Shown: positions 27,438 to 35,705 of the stretch, in pieces
Numbering within the stretch: the first letter of the stretch is position 1
Layout of the letters: every line of letters starts with the position of its first letter
Assembly (NCBI RefSeq): GCF_014211975.1
Contig: NZ_CP060084.1
Span: forward strand, 4,723,001 to 4,787,000
Direction: 5' to 3'
Length of the DNA: 64,000 nucleotides
DNA from: Teredinibacter haidensis
Lineage (GTDB): Bacteria; Pseudomonadota; Gammaproteobacteria; Pseudomonadales; Cellvibrionaceae
The notes under the pieces: model-generated
What the model was told of the DNA's origin: nothing
Seen by the model: the letters and a program-made list of their open reading frames with translations, nothing else
Database searches by the model: none
Made by a program: the position numbers and the translations under genes

Positions 27438-28469
27438 ATGTTTATTCAGTATGTAGACGTAGTAAAGGAAGTTATCGGTTCTCAATCTATTGAAGTCCTG
27501 CGGGAAATGTTCGAACGTCGCAAAGGTGAGCCTCCATCGATTCCAGTTCAACGTTTTCGCGCTGATCATGCTGAATGGCTCAATACTTTAGACGAATTAG
27601 AGAACAAGTATTCACTAATTGAGCGCACGAGAGAATGTAATGAATATTTGATTCGTCCATATGCTTTGCCTCTGATCGATACCCAAGAATCTCGGGAATT
27701 ACTGAGTTTAATGGATCAAATCTATAAGCTATTTCCCGAGCTATATCGAAAACATCTTACGCAACCGCTTAGTATTGATGTTCTCTCCAGTACTGTGTTG
27801 GGAAATAAACAACATCTGATTAATGAATCTCTTTATTATTTATCTGAATCCCATGGAGTCTACTCTGGGATGACGACCGGATTTCCATATACGTTGAATG
27901 GTACGCTTTGTATATCTGAGTCTGTACTTACTAAGCAAACAATTAGTGAAATTTTAAGTGAATATTACGCATGGCATTTCGTTAATCCTAAAAGCCAAGT
28001 GATGTCGTTAGAGAGTTTTGATCTCGATGTAGAGCAGAGCAACTCCCTTTTCTTTAAAAGTAATACATCTACGGGAAAGCCTGGTTGGTATGATCTTCTT
28101 GGTGACACGCAAAAAGCATTAATATTGGAAATTGATATAGCAATGACCAATAAGCTTGATGCACTGCCTACTATTGGTTTAAGGACGTTATTAGAAACCG
28201 TAATGGTTGAAAAGATTGGTGATGCAAGGAGTTTTGGTGAGAAAGTAAAGTGTTTTACCAAGGAAGGGTATGTGACCCCCAAAATGGCGGATGCACTAAG
28301 GCACGTATTAGATGCAGGAAATGCATCCGCGCATCGAGCCTATTTCCCTAGCAAGGAAGATCTCACTACATGTGTAGAGTTAGTTAAACATTTAATGCAC
28401 GGCATCTACATTCTAAGTCCTAAAGTAGCAAAGGTCGCAGAAAATACACCTAAGCGGGATAGAACATAA
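27438..28469 (+). CDS. DUF4145-like protein, last gene of the defence operon
   Basis: The C-terminal ~110 residues resemble the DUF4145 helical domain: a LRTLLETVMVEKIG helix, then GNASAHRAYFPSKEDL close to a conserved His-Arg/Asp pattern. DUF4145 domains are common in restriction and other defence systems. The N-terminal 200 residues are unassigned. The ATG follows a GGGAAAGAG ribosome site 18 bases after the membrane-protein stop, so the gene is probably in the same operon. Its role is unknown; a nucleic-acid or effector-binding function would fit. Confidence 0.65.
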   Translation: MFIQYVDVVKEVIGSQSIEVLREMFERRKGEPPSIPVQRFRADHAEWLNTLDELENKYSLIERTRECNEYLIRPYALPLIDTQESRELLSLMDQIYKLFPELYRKHLTQPLSIDVLSSTVLGNKQHLINESLYYLSESHGVYSGMTTGFPYTLNGTLCISESVLTKQTISEILSEYYAWHFVNPKSQVMSLESFDLDVEQSNSLFFKSNTSTGKPGWYDLLGDTQKALILEIDIAMTNKLDALPTIGLRTLLETVMVEKIGDARSFGEKVKCFTKEGYVTPKMADALRHVLDAGNASAHRAYFPSKEDLTTCVELVKHLMHGIYILSPKVAKVAENTPKRDRT

Positions 28470-28550
28470 GCTTTTTAGTCTGTAAAATCTGATTTGATTG
28501 CCTTTCGCCTCCAGAGGGTTAAGTCGCTTCATTAATATGTAGTATACTGA

Positions 28551-28637
28551 GGAAGCTTTAACAACACCCCTCACGCTTTCCGTCAGATCAGCGCACCCCG
28601 AGGGGTTACTCTATTTTGGTGACGCGTGAAAGCTTCC
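28551..28637. repeat. Nested inverted repeat between convergent genes
   Basis: GGAAGCTTT (28551-28559) pairs with AAAGCTTCC (28629-28637), and inside it CACGC (28572-28576) pairs with GCGTG (28624-28628). An alternative inner pair is ACCCCTC (28566-28572) with GAGGGGT (28600-28606). It lies between the end of the defence operon and a convergent regulator gene, so it could be a bidirectional terminator or the edge of an inserted element. Confidence 0.6.
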
Positions 28638-28755
28638 CCTGTCAAAATATCCCTCTGCAAGCCGCCAGTAGGTTTTTCTGATCAAGTTAAGATGGTTTAC
28701 AATCCTGGACTTCTAACTGTGTTGTACATGGTCGTAACCTGTTATTTATCATTAA

Positions 28756-29280
28756 CTAATCGTCCCAAAAGTCTCTTCGCCAAGTCCTCAAATAGACCTC
28801 AGCAATTTTTGCTGTAGTAGCCTCTCGAAAAGTCTTATCAGTTGCTTGACCTTCTAGCTCCATATGTCGTTCGACATGCTCATTGAGAATGTTCGCTTTT
28901 TTTGTGGCTTGGTGTTCACGAATTTTCTGCAAAGAACCGTCTTCAGGGACTAATGCGTATACCAGCCTACATCCCAAACCTTGTGCTGCTTTTTCTAAGG
29001 TTTTAATAGATATGGAGCCGTCTACCTCTCCTTTTTCTATCAATGCGACTCGTGGTTGACTAAGTCCTATACGCTCCCCAAGACTTCTTGCGCTCATACC
29101 TAGCGATGTGCGTATAGTGTTGATCCAGCCAGTGGACGGGCGCTGTGTCGCAGGCACACCCATAATGCCATTAAGAGTTGCGTCTAATTGCTGTAAATTC
29201 AGCTCTTTTCCCAATTCATAGTAAATACCAAATAGATAAATTGTATCGTTATGACAGATACAGAATGTATCTAAGCTCAT
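28756..29280 (-). CDS. Mobile mystery protein A-like XRE regulator
   Basis: Residues from about 40 onward fit the family: STGWINTIRTSLGMSARSLGE, then a helix-turn-helix around RIGLSQPRVALIEKGE, LEKAAQGLGCRLVYALVPED and a helical tail. The first ~30 residues look unlike the family, so translation may start further in. The usual partner, the Fic-domain mobile mystery protein B, should follow on the same strand below 28756, but that DNA holds no such gene. The regulator therefore appears orphaned. Confidence 0.75.
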   Translation of the reverse strand: MSLDTFCICHNDTIYLFGIYYELGKELNLQQLDATLNGIMGVPATQRPSTGWINTIRTSLGMSARSLGERIGLSQPRVALIEKGEVDGSISIKTLEKAAQGLGCRLVYALVPEDGSLQKIREHQATKKANILNEHVERHMELEGQATDKTFREATTAKIAEVYLRTWRRDFWDD

Positions 29281-29772
29281 AATTATTTGTTATTTGAAAT
29301 AATTATGAGCGCTTTTCATTTCAATAAGCAAATAAAAACAAGATTAATTGGCCACTATAATTGGTTTGGGTAAATTGAAGGATCTACTTTAAGGTCGTTG
29401 TCACTAGCGAAGAGTGTTGGGTCTGGATAGTTGAATGGTGAATGCGTTCGTCAAATTAGGATTGAATGGCTCCATCACCGCCATTTGCGCTCTTTGAAAA
29501 ATCACTTTGTGCCCTCCAACAATCACCATATCAATGATTTTGCACGCTAACAAGACAAGGGTTATTGTGCAGTTTTAATGTTAGAGATGCGCACTTGAAA
29601 GTATGGTGCGCTTGACATTATTTAGAGTTGGCGCAGTGATATCAGCCTTTTATGGATAGGTTCTTCAAATTAGCTTGTCCTTTTTACCTCTAAGGCGTCA
29701 TTTTATACTGTTTTTGGTTTACCACTGTGCAGAAACGCCGTTTTGGTGTTTAGGTCAATCCGGCATGCCTGA
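29281..29772. other. Intergenic region with no clear gene
   Basis: About 490 bases. A GCGCAC...GTGCGC inverted repeat lies at about 29589-29611. No promoter, RNA or open frame stands out. Confidence 0.4.
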
Positions 29773-30774
29773 TCAGTCAATCCCGGCACGTCGCGCAAAA
29801 ATGGCCAGCGCATCCAAGTGCATATTCCGCCCAAATTGATCGGCCTCGCTGATTCCTACTGCTCGATTGTTCCGGAAATCTCTGACCACTCTGCTGGCCT
29901 CACTGATCAGTTCCTTGGGAAATAGATCAGATTGAGGCTCTGAGGCGGTATCAATAATGAGGCTTTGCTTGGCGAACTGGTGCCCTTTGTATAGGTAATG
30001 GAGTTGCGCTTCCTCATCTTCGAAAGGTAAAAAACCTAGAATTAAGCTATGTAGGATGGATTGGCCGTTTAATTCGGCCTCTCGAAGAATATCTAGTTTG
30101 GGGAGGAGCTGATCGATAAACTTTTGTTGGTGAGGTGGTATTCCAGGAGGGGCTTTTCTAATAAAGCGTTCATCAATTAGGTCGTTCAAGTCGGCCGCTA
30201 TTTCTCTAACAGGGGAAAACGTGGCCAATCTGCACAAAAGGTCCTGGGCTTCCCATTTCGAATCCACACAGGTGACGAAATCTTCATTGATCTCAGCTTC
30301 ACGCATAAGAAGTAATAGTGCTGCAAGTGCATCAAGATTATTTTCTTTTGAGATATTGCTGATGTATTTCGAGCCTCTAATTGTTCGCCGGTCTCTTTTT
30401 CCTGATCGCTTACTGGATCTAAATATTCGTCGGTAAGCATTTGGTTCGAGTTCGGTCAGCCAGCAATCAATTTCTTGTTGGGTGGCATTCGGAGCGTCGA
30501 GGATTTTCCAAAGTGGGTGTTGAAATATAAGTTTTGTTTTTGGAAGTAGTTTGTTTATGAGATCAATATATTCATCTGAAGGTGTTTTTAGTTGTTTAAG
30601 ATATTGCTTAAATCGCCGCGAGTAATCTTGCCAAAAGTCGTCTGGCCATGAGAGTTCTTCCGCATACTCCAAAACCCATTTCTCAATTGCACCCAGCCTA
30701 ATGCCTCCAAGTCTTTTCTGGATGTTCCTGACCCAAATAACCGTTGCAAGATATCGAGTTTCTGGTCGGCGCAT
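29773..30774 (-). CDS. Hypothetical protein, divergent from element 2
   Basis: This 333-residue, largely helical soluble protein is rich in Leu, Asp and Arg, with no motif I recognise. The sequence is compositionally normal and intact, which argues for a real gene. It is divergent from the small DNA-binding gene at 30987 and may be the left-most cargo or regulator of element 2. No good ribosome site precedes its ATG, so the start is uncertain. Confidence 0.6.
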   Translation of the reverse strand: MRRPETRYLATVIWVRNIQKRLGGIRLGAIEKWVLEYAEELSWPDDFWQDYSRRFKQYLKQLKTPSDEYIDLINKLLPKTKLIFQHPLWKILDAPNATQQEIDCWLTELEPNAYRRIFRSSKRSGKRDRRTIRGSKYISNISKENNLDALAALLLLMREAEINEDFVTCVDSKWEAQDLLCRLATFSPVREIAADLNDLIDERFIRKAPPGIPPHQQKFIDQLLPKLDILREAELNGQSILHSLILGFLPFEDEEAQLHYLYKGHQFAKQSLIIDTASEPQSDLFPKELISEASRVVRDFRNNRAVGISEADQFGRNMHLDALAIFARRAGID

Positions 30775-30986
30775 TCTGAATTAAACGGCTATAAAAATTT
30801 TCTTAATTTTGAATAATTAGATGGGTTGAGGTAGGTGACCAAAGGTTATCTCCTTGATTTGTATGGATTAATGGGGCTTTTGACCGCGCTACGTTAGTCC
30901 TATGTAGTACCCGCTGATTACGCTTAGTCCTTAGTGTAAGCTCGAAGTCGTTAATAGTCACATTTAGAGTGGGACGAGGGGCTGTC

Positions 30987-31241
30987 ATGTCAGAACAAGC
31001 ATTAAGTGGTGAAGAAAAATTAAAACGGGAACTTGAAGATGATCTTCTACGGCTTTACGGCCCTCTCATTTCAAATGAGGATTTGTGGAAAGTTTTAGGG
31101 TACCAATCAAAGGGCGCATTTCGTCAGGCTGTAACGAGAAAGCGTGTGCCCGTGCCGATATTTAATATTGAGTATCGACGCGGGAAGTTCGCTTTATCAA
31201 AAGATGTAGCTGCATTTCTGGCTGCAAAACGGTACGAGTAA
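30987..31241 (+). CDS. Small winged-helix/excisionase-like DNA-binding protein (element 2)
   Basis: The ATG at 30987 has a GAGGGG ribosome site seven bases upstream and is preferred over 30969. The 84-residue product has an HTH-like segment NEDLWKVLGYQSKGAFRQAV followed by a beta-wing and FALSKDVAAFLA. This is the layout of excisionase-like and AlpA-like proteins. It precedes the IstA gene and could regulate it or act in excision. Confidence 0.6.
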   Translation: MSEQALSGEEKLKRELEDDLLRLYGPLISNEDLWKVLGYQSKGAFRQAVTRKRVPVPIFNIEYRRGKFALSKDVAAFLAAKRYE

Positions 31242-31256
31242 ACGAAAAGAATATAT

Positions 31257-31326
31257 AGGAGGTGATGTTTATGCGATGAGGGGATTAAAACGGACAAGGT
31301 TTAAAGCTAAAGGAAGGAAATTGTAA
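31257..31326 (+). promoter_or_regulatory. Perfect Shine-Dalgarno before a two-codon minigene and a basic 16-aa ORF
   Basis: AGGAGGTGAT (31257-31266) matches the anti-SD sequence over its full length. It stands seven bases before an ATG at 31271 that reads Met-Arg-stop. The stop overlaps a second ATG (31276) that opens a 16-residue ORF (to 31326) with half of its residues Arg or Lys. The gap to IstA (31384) is 57 bases. This resembles a translational attenuator or leader minigene. Confidence 0.4.
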
Positions 31327-31383
31327 AAATTACGAGGCTAGAAATGAAAACGCCCAGAGATTGCAGCTCCAGGCGAGTTCGAG

Positions 31384-33099
31384 ATGTCTTTTGGTAATAT
31401 TAGACAATCTCAGTATTCATTTCAAAACAGCGTATGTCAAGCGTTTATCGATTTTAATCGACTAATGCCGATAACGCTCGCCTCTTCAAATGACATTAAC
31501 GCCGACTCCAAAATGTTTTTGGAGCTAGGTGAGTTTGGAGATATGCGAATGAGCATTCCACTAAATAAGTTACGAAGTATTAGGAGATTAACCGGAACTA
31601 CCGGTTTTTCGAATCGTCGTATCGCAGAGATACTGTCTGTCGCACCGAATACTATCAGGTATTACCGAGATAGATTCGAACGTGAAAAGTTATCATGGGT
31701 TGATGTTCAAGAAATGGGAGATCTTGAACTCATTTCTAGGCTTTGCTTAAAAAGGAAAAGGGATATATCTAAGGTCATGCCAAATTGGTCTGATTATTAT
31801 GAAAGGCTTTCTAAAAATAAGCACTTAACTCTCGAAGTGTTGCACGAAGAATATCGCGCAATACACAAAGAGCATGCTTATAGCTACACGCAGTTCACTC
31901 ATTACTATCGAAAGTATATTAAGAAAATCGACCCAACTTTACGGATACCAAAATTTCCAGCGGAAATTATGCAGGTGGATTTTGCGGGAACATTGATTCC
32001 TTGGAAAGATGTCGATACTGGGGAGGAAAATCAGGCTCAGATTTTTGTTTCGCTATTGGGGTACAGTAGCTACACATTTGTATGTGCAGTAAATTCTCAG
32101 AAGGTCAGAGATTTTATTGATGCGCATACCCAAGCGTTTAAGTTTTATGGTGGTATCCCTGAATCGGTACTAATTGATAACCTAAAAGCAGGTGTAATAA
32201 AGCCCGGGGTTGACCCAGTCATAAATACAGATTTCGAAAAATACAGCGAATATATGGGATTCGTTGTATTGAGTACAAGACCAAGAAAACCGAAAGATAA
32301 GGCAGCGGTAGAAAATGCTGTACGTTTTATTTCTCGGTGGATCACAGCGAAATTGCTTGAGCGAACCTTTTTTAGTATCGAGGAAATTAACAAGGCAATT
32401 CAAGAGTTATTGCCAGAATTAAATAATCGAAAGATGCGAGGTATTGATAAGTCTAGATTTATGCTCTTCGAAGAGGCTGAAAAAGAAAAACTCAAGCCTG
32501 CTCCGAGTAGACCTTATCAGCATTTTGAGTATATGCCCTCGCAACAAGTACCTAAAGACTATCATATAAAAGTCTTCGGTCATTGGTATTCAGTTCCGTA
32601 TCAACTGGTTTCTGAGCGTGTGGATGCTCGCGCATCTAAAGAATGTATCGAGATATCGCATATGAACAAGCTTAGGGCTGTTCATCCTCGTTGTGATGAT
32701 ATGGGCGGAATGACGACAGATAAAGCTCACATGGCTCCTAATCACCGAGCTTATCTAGATCAAGGGTTATCTTCTTTTTCACGTTGGGCTGAGGACATCG
32801 GACCTGCGGCATTGAGGGTCGTTCAAGCGCAGTATGAGGGGAAACGAGAGCATTCAGCAATTGCAAATAAAGCCTGCAGTGGTTTGAAAAGTCTTGCTAA
32901 AAGTTATGATAAGCGTGAGTTCGAAGCTGCGTGCGCGAGGGCGGTGTCAATTTCTTCTCCTACCTTGAAGTCAGTCAAATCAATATTGCGTACAGGTTTG
33001 TTTAAGTTTGAGTCGGGTGATTCCACAGTTCAAATTCCGTTGCCACTTCATGAAAATGTACGCGGTTCCAGCTATTACCAAGCGGGAGGTGCTCTATGA
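31384..33099 (+). CDS. istA: IS21-family transposase IstA (element 2)
   Basis: This 571-residue protein has an N-terminal helix-turn-helix (FSNRRIAEILSVAPNTIRYY) and an RNase-H-fold DDE core. The acidic triad appears in QVDFAGT, LIDNLKAGV and DKAAVENAVRFI. The length is somewhat above the typical IstA because of a ~60-residue N-terminal extension. The stop overlaps the IstB start (ATGA). In ordinary IS21 elements, IstA and IstB are alone between inverted ends. Here they continue into two more genes without a gap, so they are probably part of a larger element. Confidence 0.93.
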   Translation: MSFGNIRQSQYSFQNSVCQAFIDFNRLMPITLASSNDINADSKMFLELGEFGDMRMSIPLNKLRSIRRLTGTTGFSNRRIAEILSVAPNTIRYYRDRFEREKLSWVDVQEMGDLELISRLCLKRKRDISKVMPNWSDYYERLSKNKHLTLEVLHEEYRAIHKEHAYSYTQFTHYYRKYIKKIDPTLRIPKFPAEIMQVDFAGTLIPWKDVDTGEENQAQIFVSLLGYSSYTFVCAVNSQKVRDFIDAHTQAFKFYGGIPESVLIDNLKAGVIKPGVDPVINTDFEKYSEYMGFVVLSTRPRKPKDKAAVENAVRFISRWITAKLLERTFFSIEEINKAIQELLPELNNRKMRGIDKSRFMLFEEAEKEKLKPAPSRPYQHFEYMPSQQVPKDYHIKVFGHWYSVPYQLVSERVDARASKECIEISHMNKLRAVHPRCDDMGGMTTDKAHMAPNHRAYLDQGLSSFSRWAEDIGPAALRVVQAQYEGKREHSAIANKACSGLKSLAKSYDKREFEAACARAVSISSPTLKSVKSILRTGLFKFESGDSTVQIPLPLHENVRGSSYYQAGGAL

Positions 33100-33851
33100 G
33101 CTTCCAACAAAATTGTGAAATGTTACGTGATCTAGGATATACCGGTTTTTTGCAAAGTTATATTAAGTCTTCCGATGATCCTGCATACCAAAAACAATCC
33201 ATTGATGAGGCGCTTTCAAGTCATTTGTGCGCACAAAAATATTATAAGGAGCTACTAAAGTACAACCGCTTAATGCGTGCTGCCAAACTTAAATACCCCC
33301 AGGCTTGCCCAGAAGATATAGATTACATTGAAGGGCGAGGGCTTATTCCCTCAGTGATAGCATCAATAAACCAACTAAATTGGGTCGATAAACATCAGAA
33401 TGTATTTTTAATTGGGGCTACGGGGACAGGAAAGACCTACTTGTCTAGCGCTATTGCACATCAGTGTATTCGACAAGGTATTTCAGTTCGACAATTTCGA
33501 CTGCCTCAATTTCTTGAGCAGATTGAGCTATGTCGTGCTGATGGTTCGTTACCGAAGTTTCGTGTAGTCGTTAACAAGGCGCAAGTTCTATCACTTGATG
33601 ATATTGGTGGTGTTCCCATTACCTCACAGGGCGCGCAAGATCTCCTCGAATTTATCGAAGCTAGGTCAACATCCGGTTCAGTCATCGTAACCTCTCAGCT
33701 TCCGGTGGAAAAATGGCATCAGTGGTTGGGTGAGCCGACAATTGCTGATGCGATTCTTGATCGATTAATTCATCGTGCACACATTGTGAAAATTCAGGGT
33801 GAGTCAATGCGTAAATTAAAAGAAAGTGTATCGGAGGTTTCTCATGTTTAA
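33096..33851 (+). CDS. istB: IS21-family transposition helper ATPase IstB (element 2)
   Basis: This AAA+ protein has Walker A at GATGTGKTY and Walker B at VLSLDDIGG, followed by sensor-type TSQL. The start codon overlaps the IstA stop, so the two are translationally coupled as in other IS21 elements. IstB normally positions IstA on target DNA. Its 3' end overlaps the TOPRIM gene by eight bases, which is not seen in standard IS21 and argues that the next genes belong to the same unit. Confidence 0.93.
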   Translation: MSFQQNCEMLRDLGYTGFLQSYIKSSDDPAYQKQSIDEALSSHLCAQKYYKELLKYNRLMRAAKLKYPQACPEDIDYIEGRGLIPSVIASINQLNWVDKHQNVFLIGATGTGKTYLSSAIAHQCIRQGISVRQFRLPQFLEQIELCRADGSLPKFRVVVNKAQVLSLDDIGGVPITSQGAQDLLEFIEARSTSGSVIVTSQLPVEKWHQWLGEPTIADAILDRLIHRAHIVKIQGESMRKLKESVSEVSHV

Positions 33852-34722
33852 TTCTGTTTACCCACAAAATATTACTCAATCTGGTTACGCCCCTCATTTT
33901 CCTATGAATGATGGTGAAGATTGGATTGATAGTCTTCCTCGCGATAGTCTTGATGTGTATGTTGATTACGCGTTTGCCCACTACAACGACGTAATTATTC
34001 ATTCCCCGGAGGTGTGGCGGTGGTTTGGCGATAGGAAAATGCATCTAAGCCATGAGTTGATAGAACGTTTTAAGTTGGGTTTCGCCGATAGGACGTTATG
34101 CAAAGATCATCGCCGTGAAAAAGGAAGGTCGGCTGAAATTACGCGTGGTGCGTTGCAAATGTTGGGGTTGCTTAAAGATACCGGTCATCAGTACTTCCAC
34201 GGATGCGCCGTTTTCCCTATTTTTGATATTGATGGTCGGATTGTAGGTGCTTATGGTCGCAGGATCACTCCGGAATGTCGGCCAGGCCATATTTACCATC
34301 TTCATTGGTATCACGGCAGCCCAACGTTTTTTAACATTCAAGCTTTAAGGGACTACAACAGCGTAACTTTATACAAAAGTCCGGTTGAGGCAATGGTTGC
34401 AATTGCGGCTGGGTTTCAAAACTCCATCGCTACTACGGGTTTATATTCTTTTGGACAACACCACTTAGAAACCCTGGACAAATTTAAGCCTAAAGAAGTG
34501 GTGCTAGCACTTGATGCAACAGACTCCGGAAATCTAGTTTCTGGAATGATTGCGCAGGCACTTGACGCACAGGGAATCAATACTCGTCGGATGGCTTTGC
34601 CAAGGAATATGGATGTGGTGGATTTTGTACAGTCCCGAGATAACCATGAAGTTGAACTAAAGCAGTTGGTCAACTCTTCTGAGCCTTACCAGCAAACCTA
34701 TGAGAATATCTTAAGAGGGTAG
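33844..34722 (+). CDS. TOPRIM-like protein without CHC2 or helicase domain (element 2)
   Basis: The ATG at 33844 has CGGAGG six bases upstream and overlaps istB. The 292-residue protein aligns by eye with the middle of the element-1 primase (FKLGFADR, the TG.....FHG motif, AYGRR, TTGLYSFGQ, LALDATDSGN). It lacks the zinc finger and ATPase. The catalytic Glu (CES in element 1) is Lys178 here (YKSPVEA), and DRD is replaced by D224-A-T-D227, so primase/nicking activity is doubtful. It is followed three bases later by a tyrosine recombinase, as in element 1. A role as a recombination partner is inferred. Confidence 0.75.
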   Translation: MFNSVYPQNITQSGYAPHFPMNDGEDWIDSLPRDSLDVYVDYAFAHYNDVIIHSPEVWRWFGDRKMHLSHELIERFKLGFADRTLCKDHRREKGRSAEITRGALQMLGLLKDTGHQYFHGCAVFPIFDIDGRIVGAYGRRITPECRPGHIYHLHWYHGSPTFFNIQALRDYNSVTLYKSPVEAMVAIAAGFQNSIATTGLYSFGQHHLETLDKFKPKEVVLALDATDSGNLVSGMIAQALDAQGINTRRMALPRNMDVVDFVQSRDNHEVELKQLVNSSEPYQQTYENILRG

Positions 34723-34725
34723 TGT

Positions 34726-35667
34726 ATGTGGTCGACACCGGTTTTCGAAACGCTTCCTGAAGCTATTTCGTTTTATTTGGATGATTGTTTGGCGAGAGGA
34801 ATGTCCCCAAATACGATTACTATAAAACGGCAATCATTAACGCGTTTTGTTAATTGGTGTGCGACCAACGGAATTACAAAACCGCAAGATGTGAATTTGG
34901 AAGTGATGGAGGGTTTTAGGCAGTACCTTCATCACTACAAGAAAATTTTGGATGGGAAGCCACTCTCGATTAACAGCCAGCATAAATTCTTAACAGATCT
35001 GAAACTATTCTTACGCAGATTACACCGTCGGCGAATTATTCAAAATGCAGACTTTGAAGAATTTGAAATGCCACGATATAAAAGGCGATTACCAAAAGCG
35101 GTTCTTTCTCATGAAGAGGTGGAGCGCATATTTTTCATCGCATCACTACGCGGTGATCGAGTTGCAATACGCGATCGAGCCATCCTAGAGCTCTACTACG
35201 CGTCCGCGATTCGCCGCTCTGAATTGGTTAGGCTACGGTTGGGTGATATTGAACTCGACAAGCAAATCCTCACAGTGGAAGGTAAAGGCGAGAAAGATAG
35301 GCGTTTGCCTATTGCAACGAGAGCCTGCGAATGGGTCAAGGCTTACCTAGACTCCGTCAGGCCTCATTTCAAAGGCGTGGATTCTGGCGATGTACTGTTC
35401 CTTTCAACCAACGGAGAGCCAATGGACCCCGATCAGGCGGGACGTATGGTGGGTAAATACGTTCGTAGGGCTGGGATAGATAAACCAGGAGCGTGTCACC
35501 TTTTTCGTCATGCAGCGGCGACCGCGATGTTGGATGCTGGTGCTGATATCCGGCATGTCCAAGAGATGTTGGGCCATGCAGATATCTCAACTACTCAAAT
35601 ATACACATTCGTGGCTATCAAGCAGTTAGAGAAGGTTTATAATCGGACTCATCCCTCGGCGCAGTAA
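34726..35667 (+). CDS. Tyrosine recombinase (element 2)
   Basis: This 313-residue XerC-like enzyme has the catalytic Arg in SAIRRSELVRL, the Lys in VEGKGEKDRR, the HLFRH box, the His in LGHADISTT and the Tyr in IYTFV. It resembles the element-1 recombinase in length and motifs and shares its THPSA C-terminus. It starts three bases after the TOPRIM gene. Element 2 thus carries both a DDE transposase and a tyrosine recombinase, which may act on different steps (for example, transposition and resolution or circular intermediates). Confidence 0.92.
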   Translation: MWSTPVFETLPEAISFYLDDCLARGMSPNTITIKRQSLTRFVNWCATNGITKPQDVNLEVMEGFRQYLHHYKKILDGKPLSINSQHKFLTDLKLFLRRLHRRRIIQNADFEEFEMPRYKRRLPKAVLSHEEVERIFFIASLRGDRVAIRDRAILELYYASAIRRSELVRLRLGDIELDKQILTVEGKGEKDRRLPIATRACEWVKAYLDSVRPHFKGVDSGDVLFLSTNGEPMDPDQAGRMVGKYVRRAGIDKPGACHLFRHAAATAMLDAGADIRHVQEMLGHADISTTQIYTFVAIKQLEKVYNRTHPSAQ

Positions 35668-35705
35668 CTGTATGTTTCTTCGCTTTTTTTAGGGAATGCT
35701 TAACG

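Noticed and set aside
28551..28637. A retron non-coding RNA, suggested by the long outer inverted repeat.
   Set aside because: No reverse transcriptase gene lies nearby.
31384..33851. A simple IS21 insertion sequence.
   Set aside because: The istB gene overlaps the TOPRIM gene by eight bases and no terminal inverted repeats were seen on its right side.
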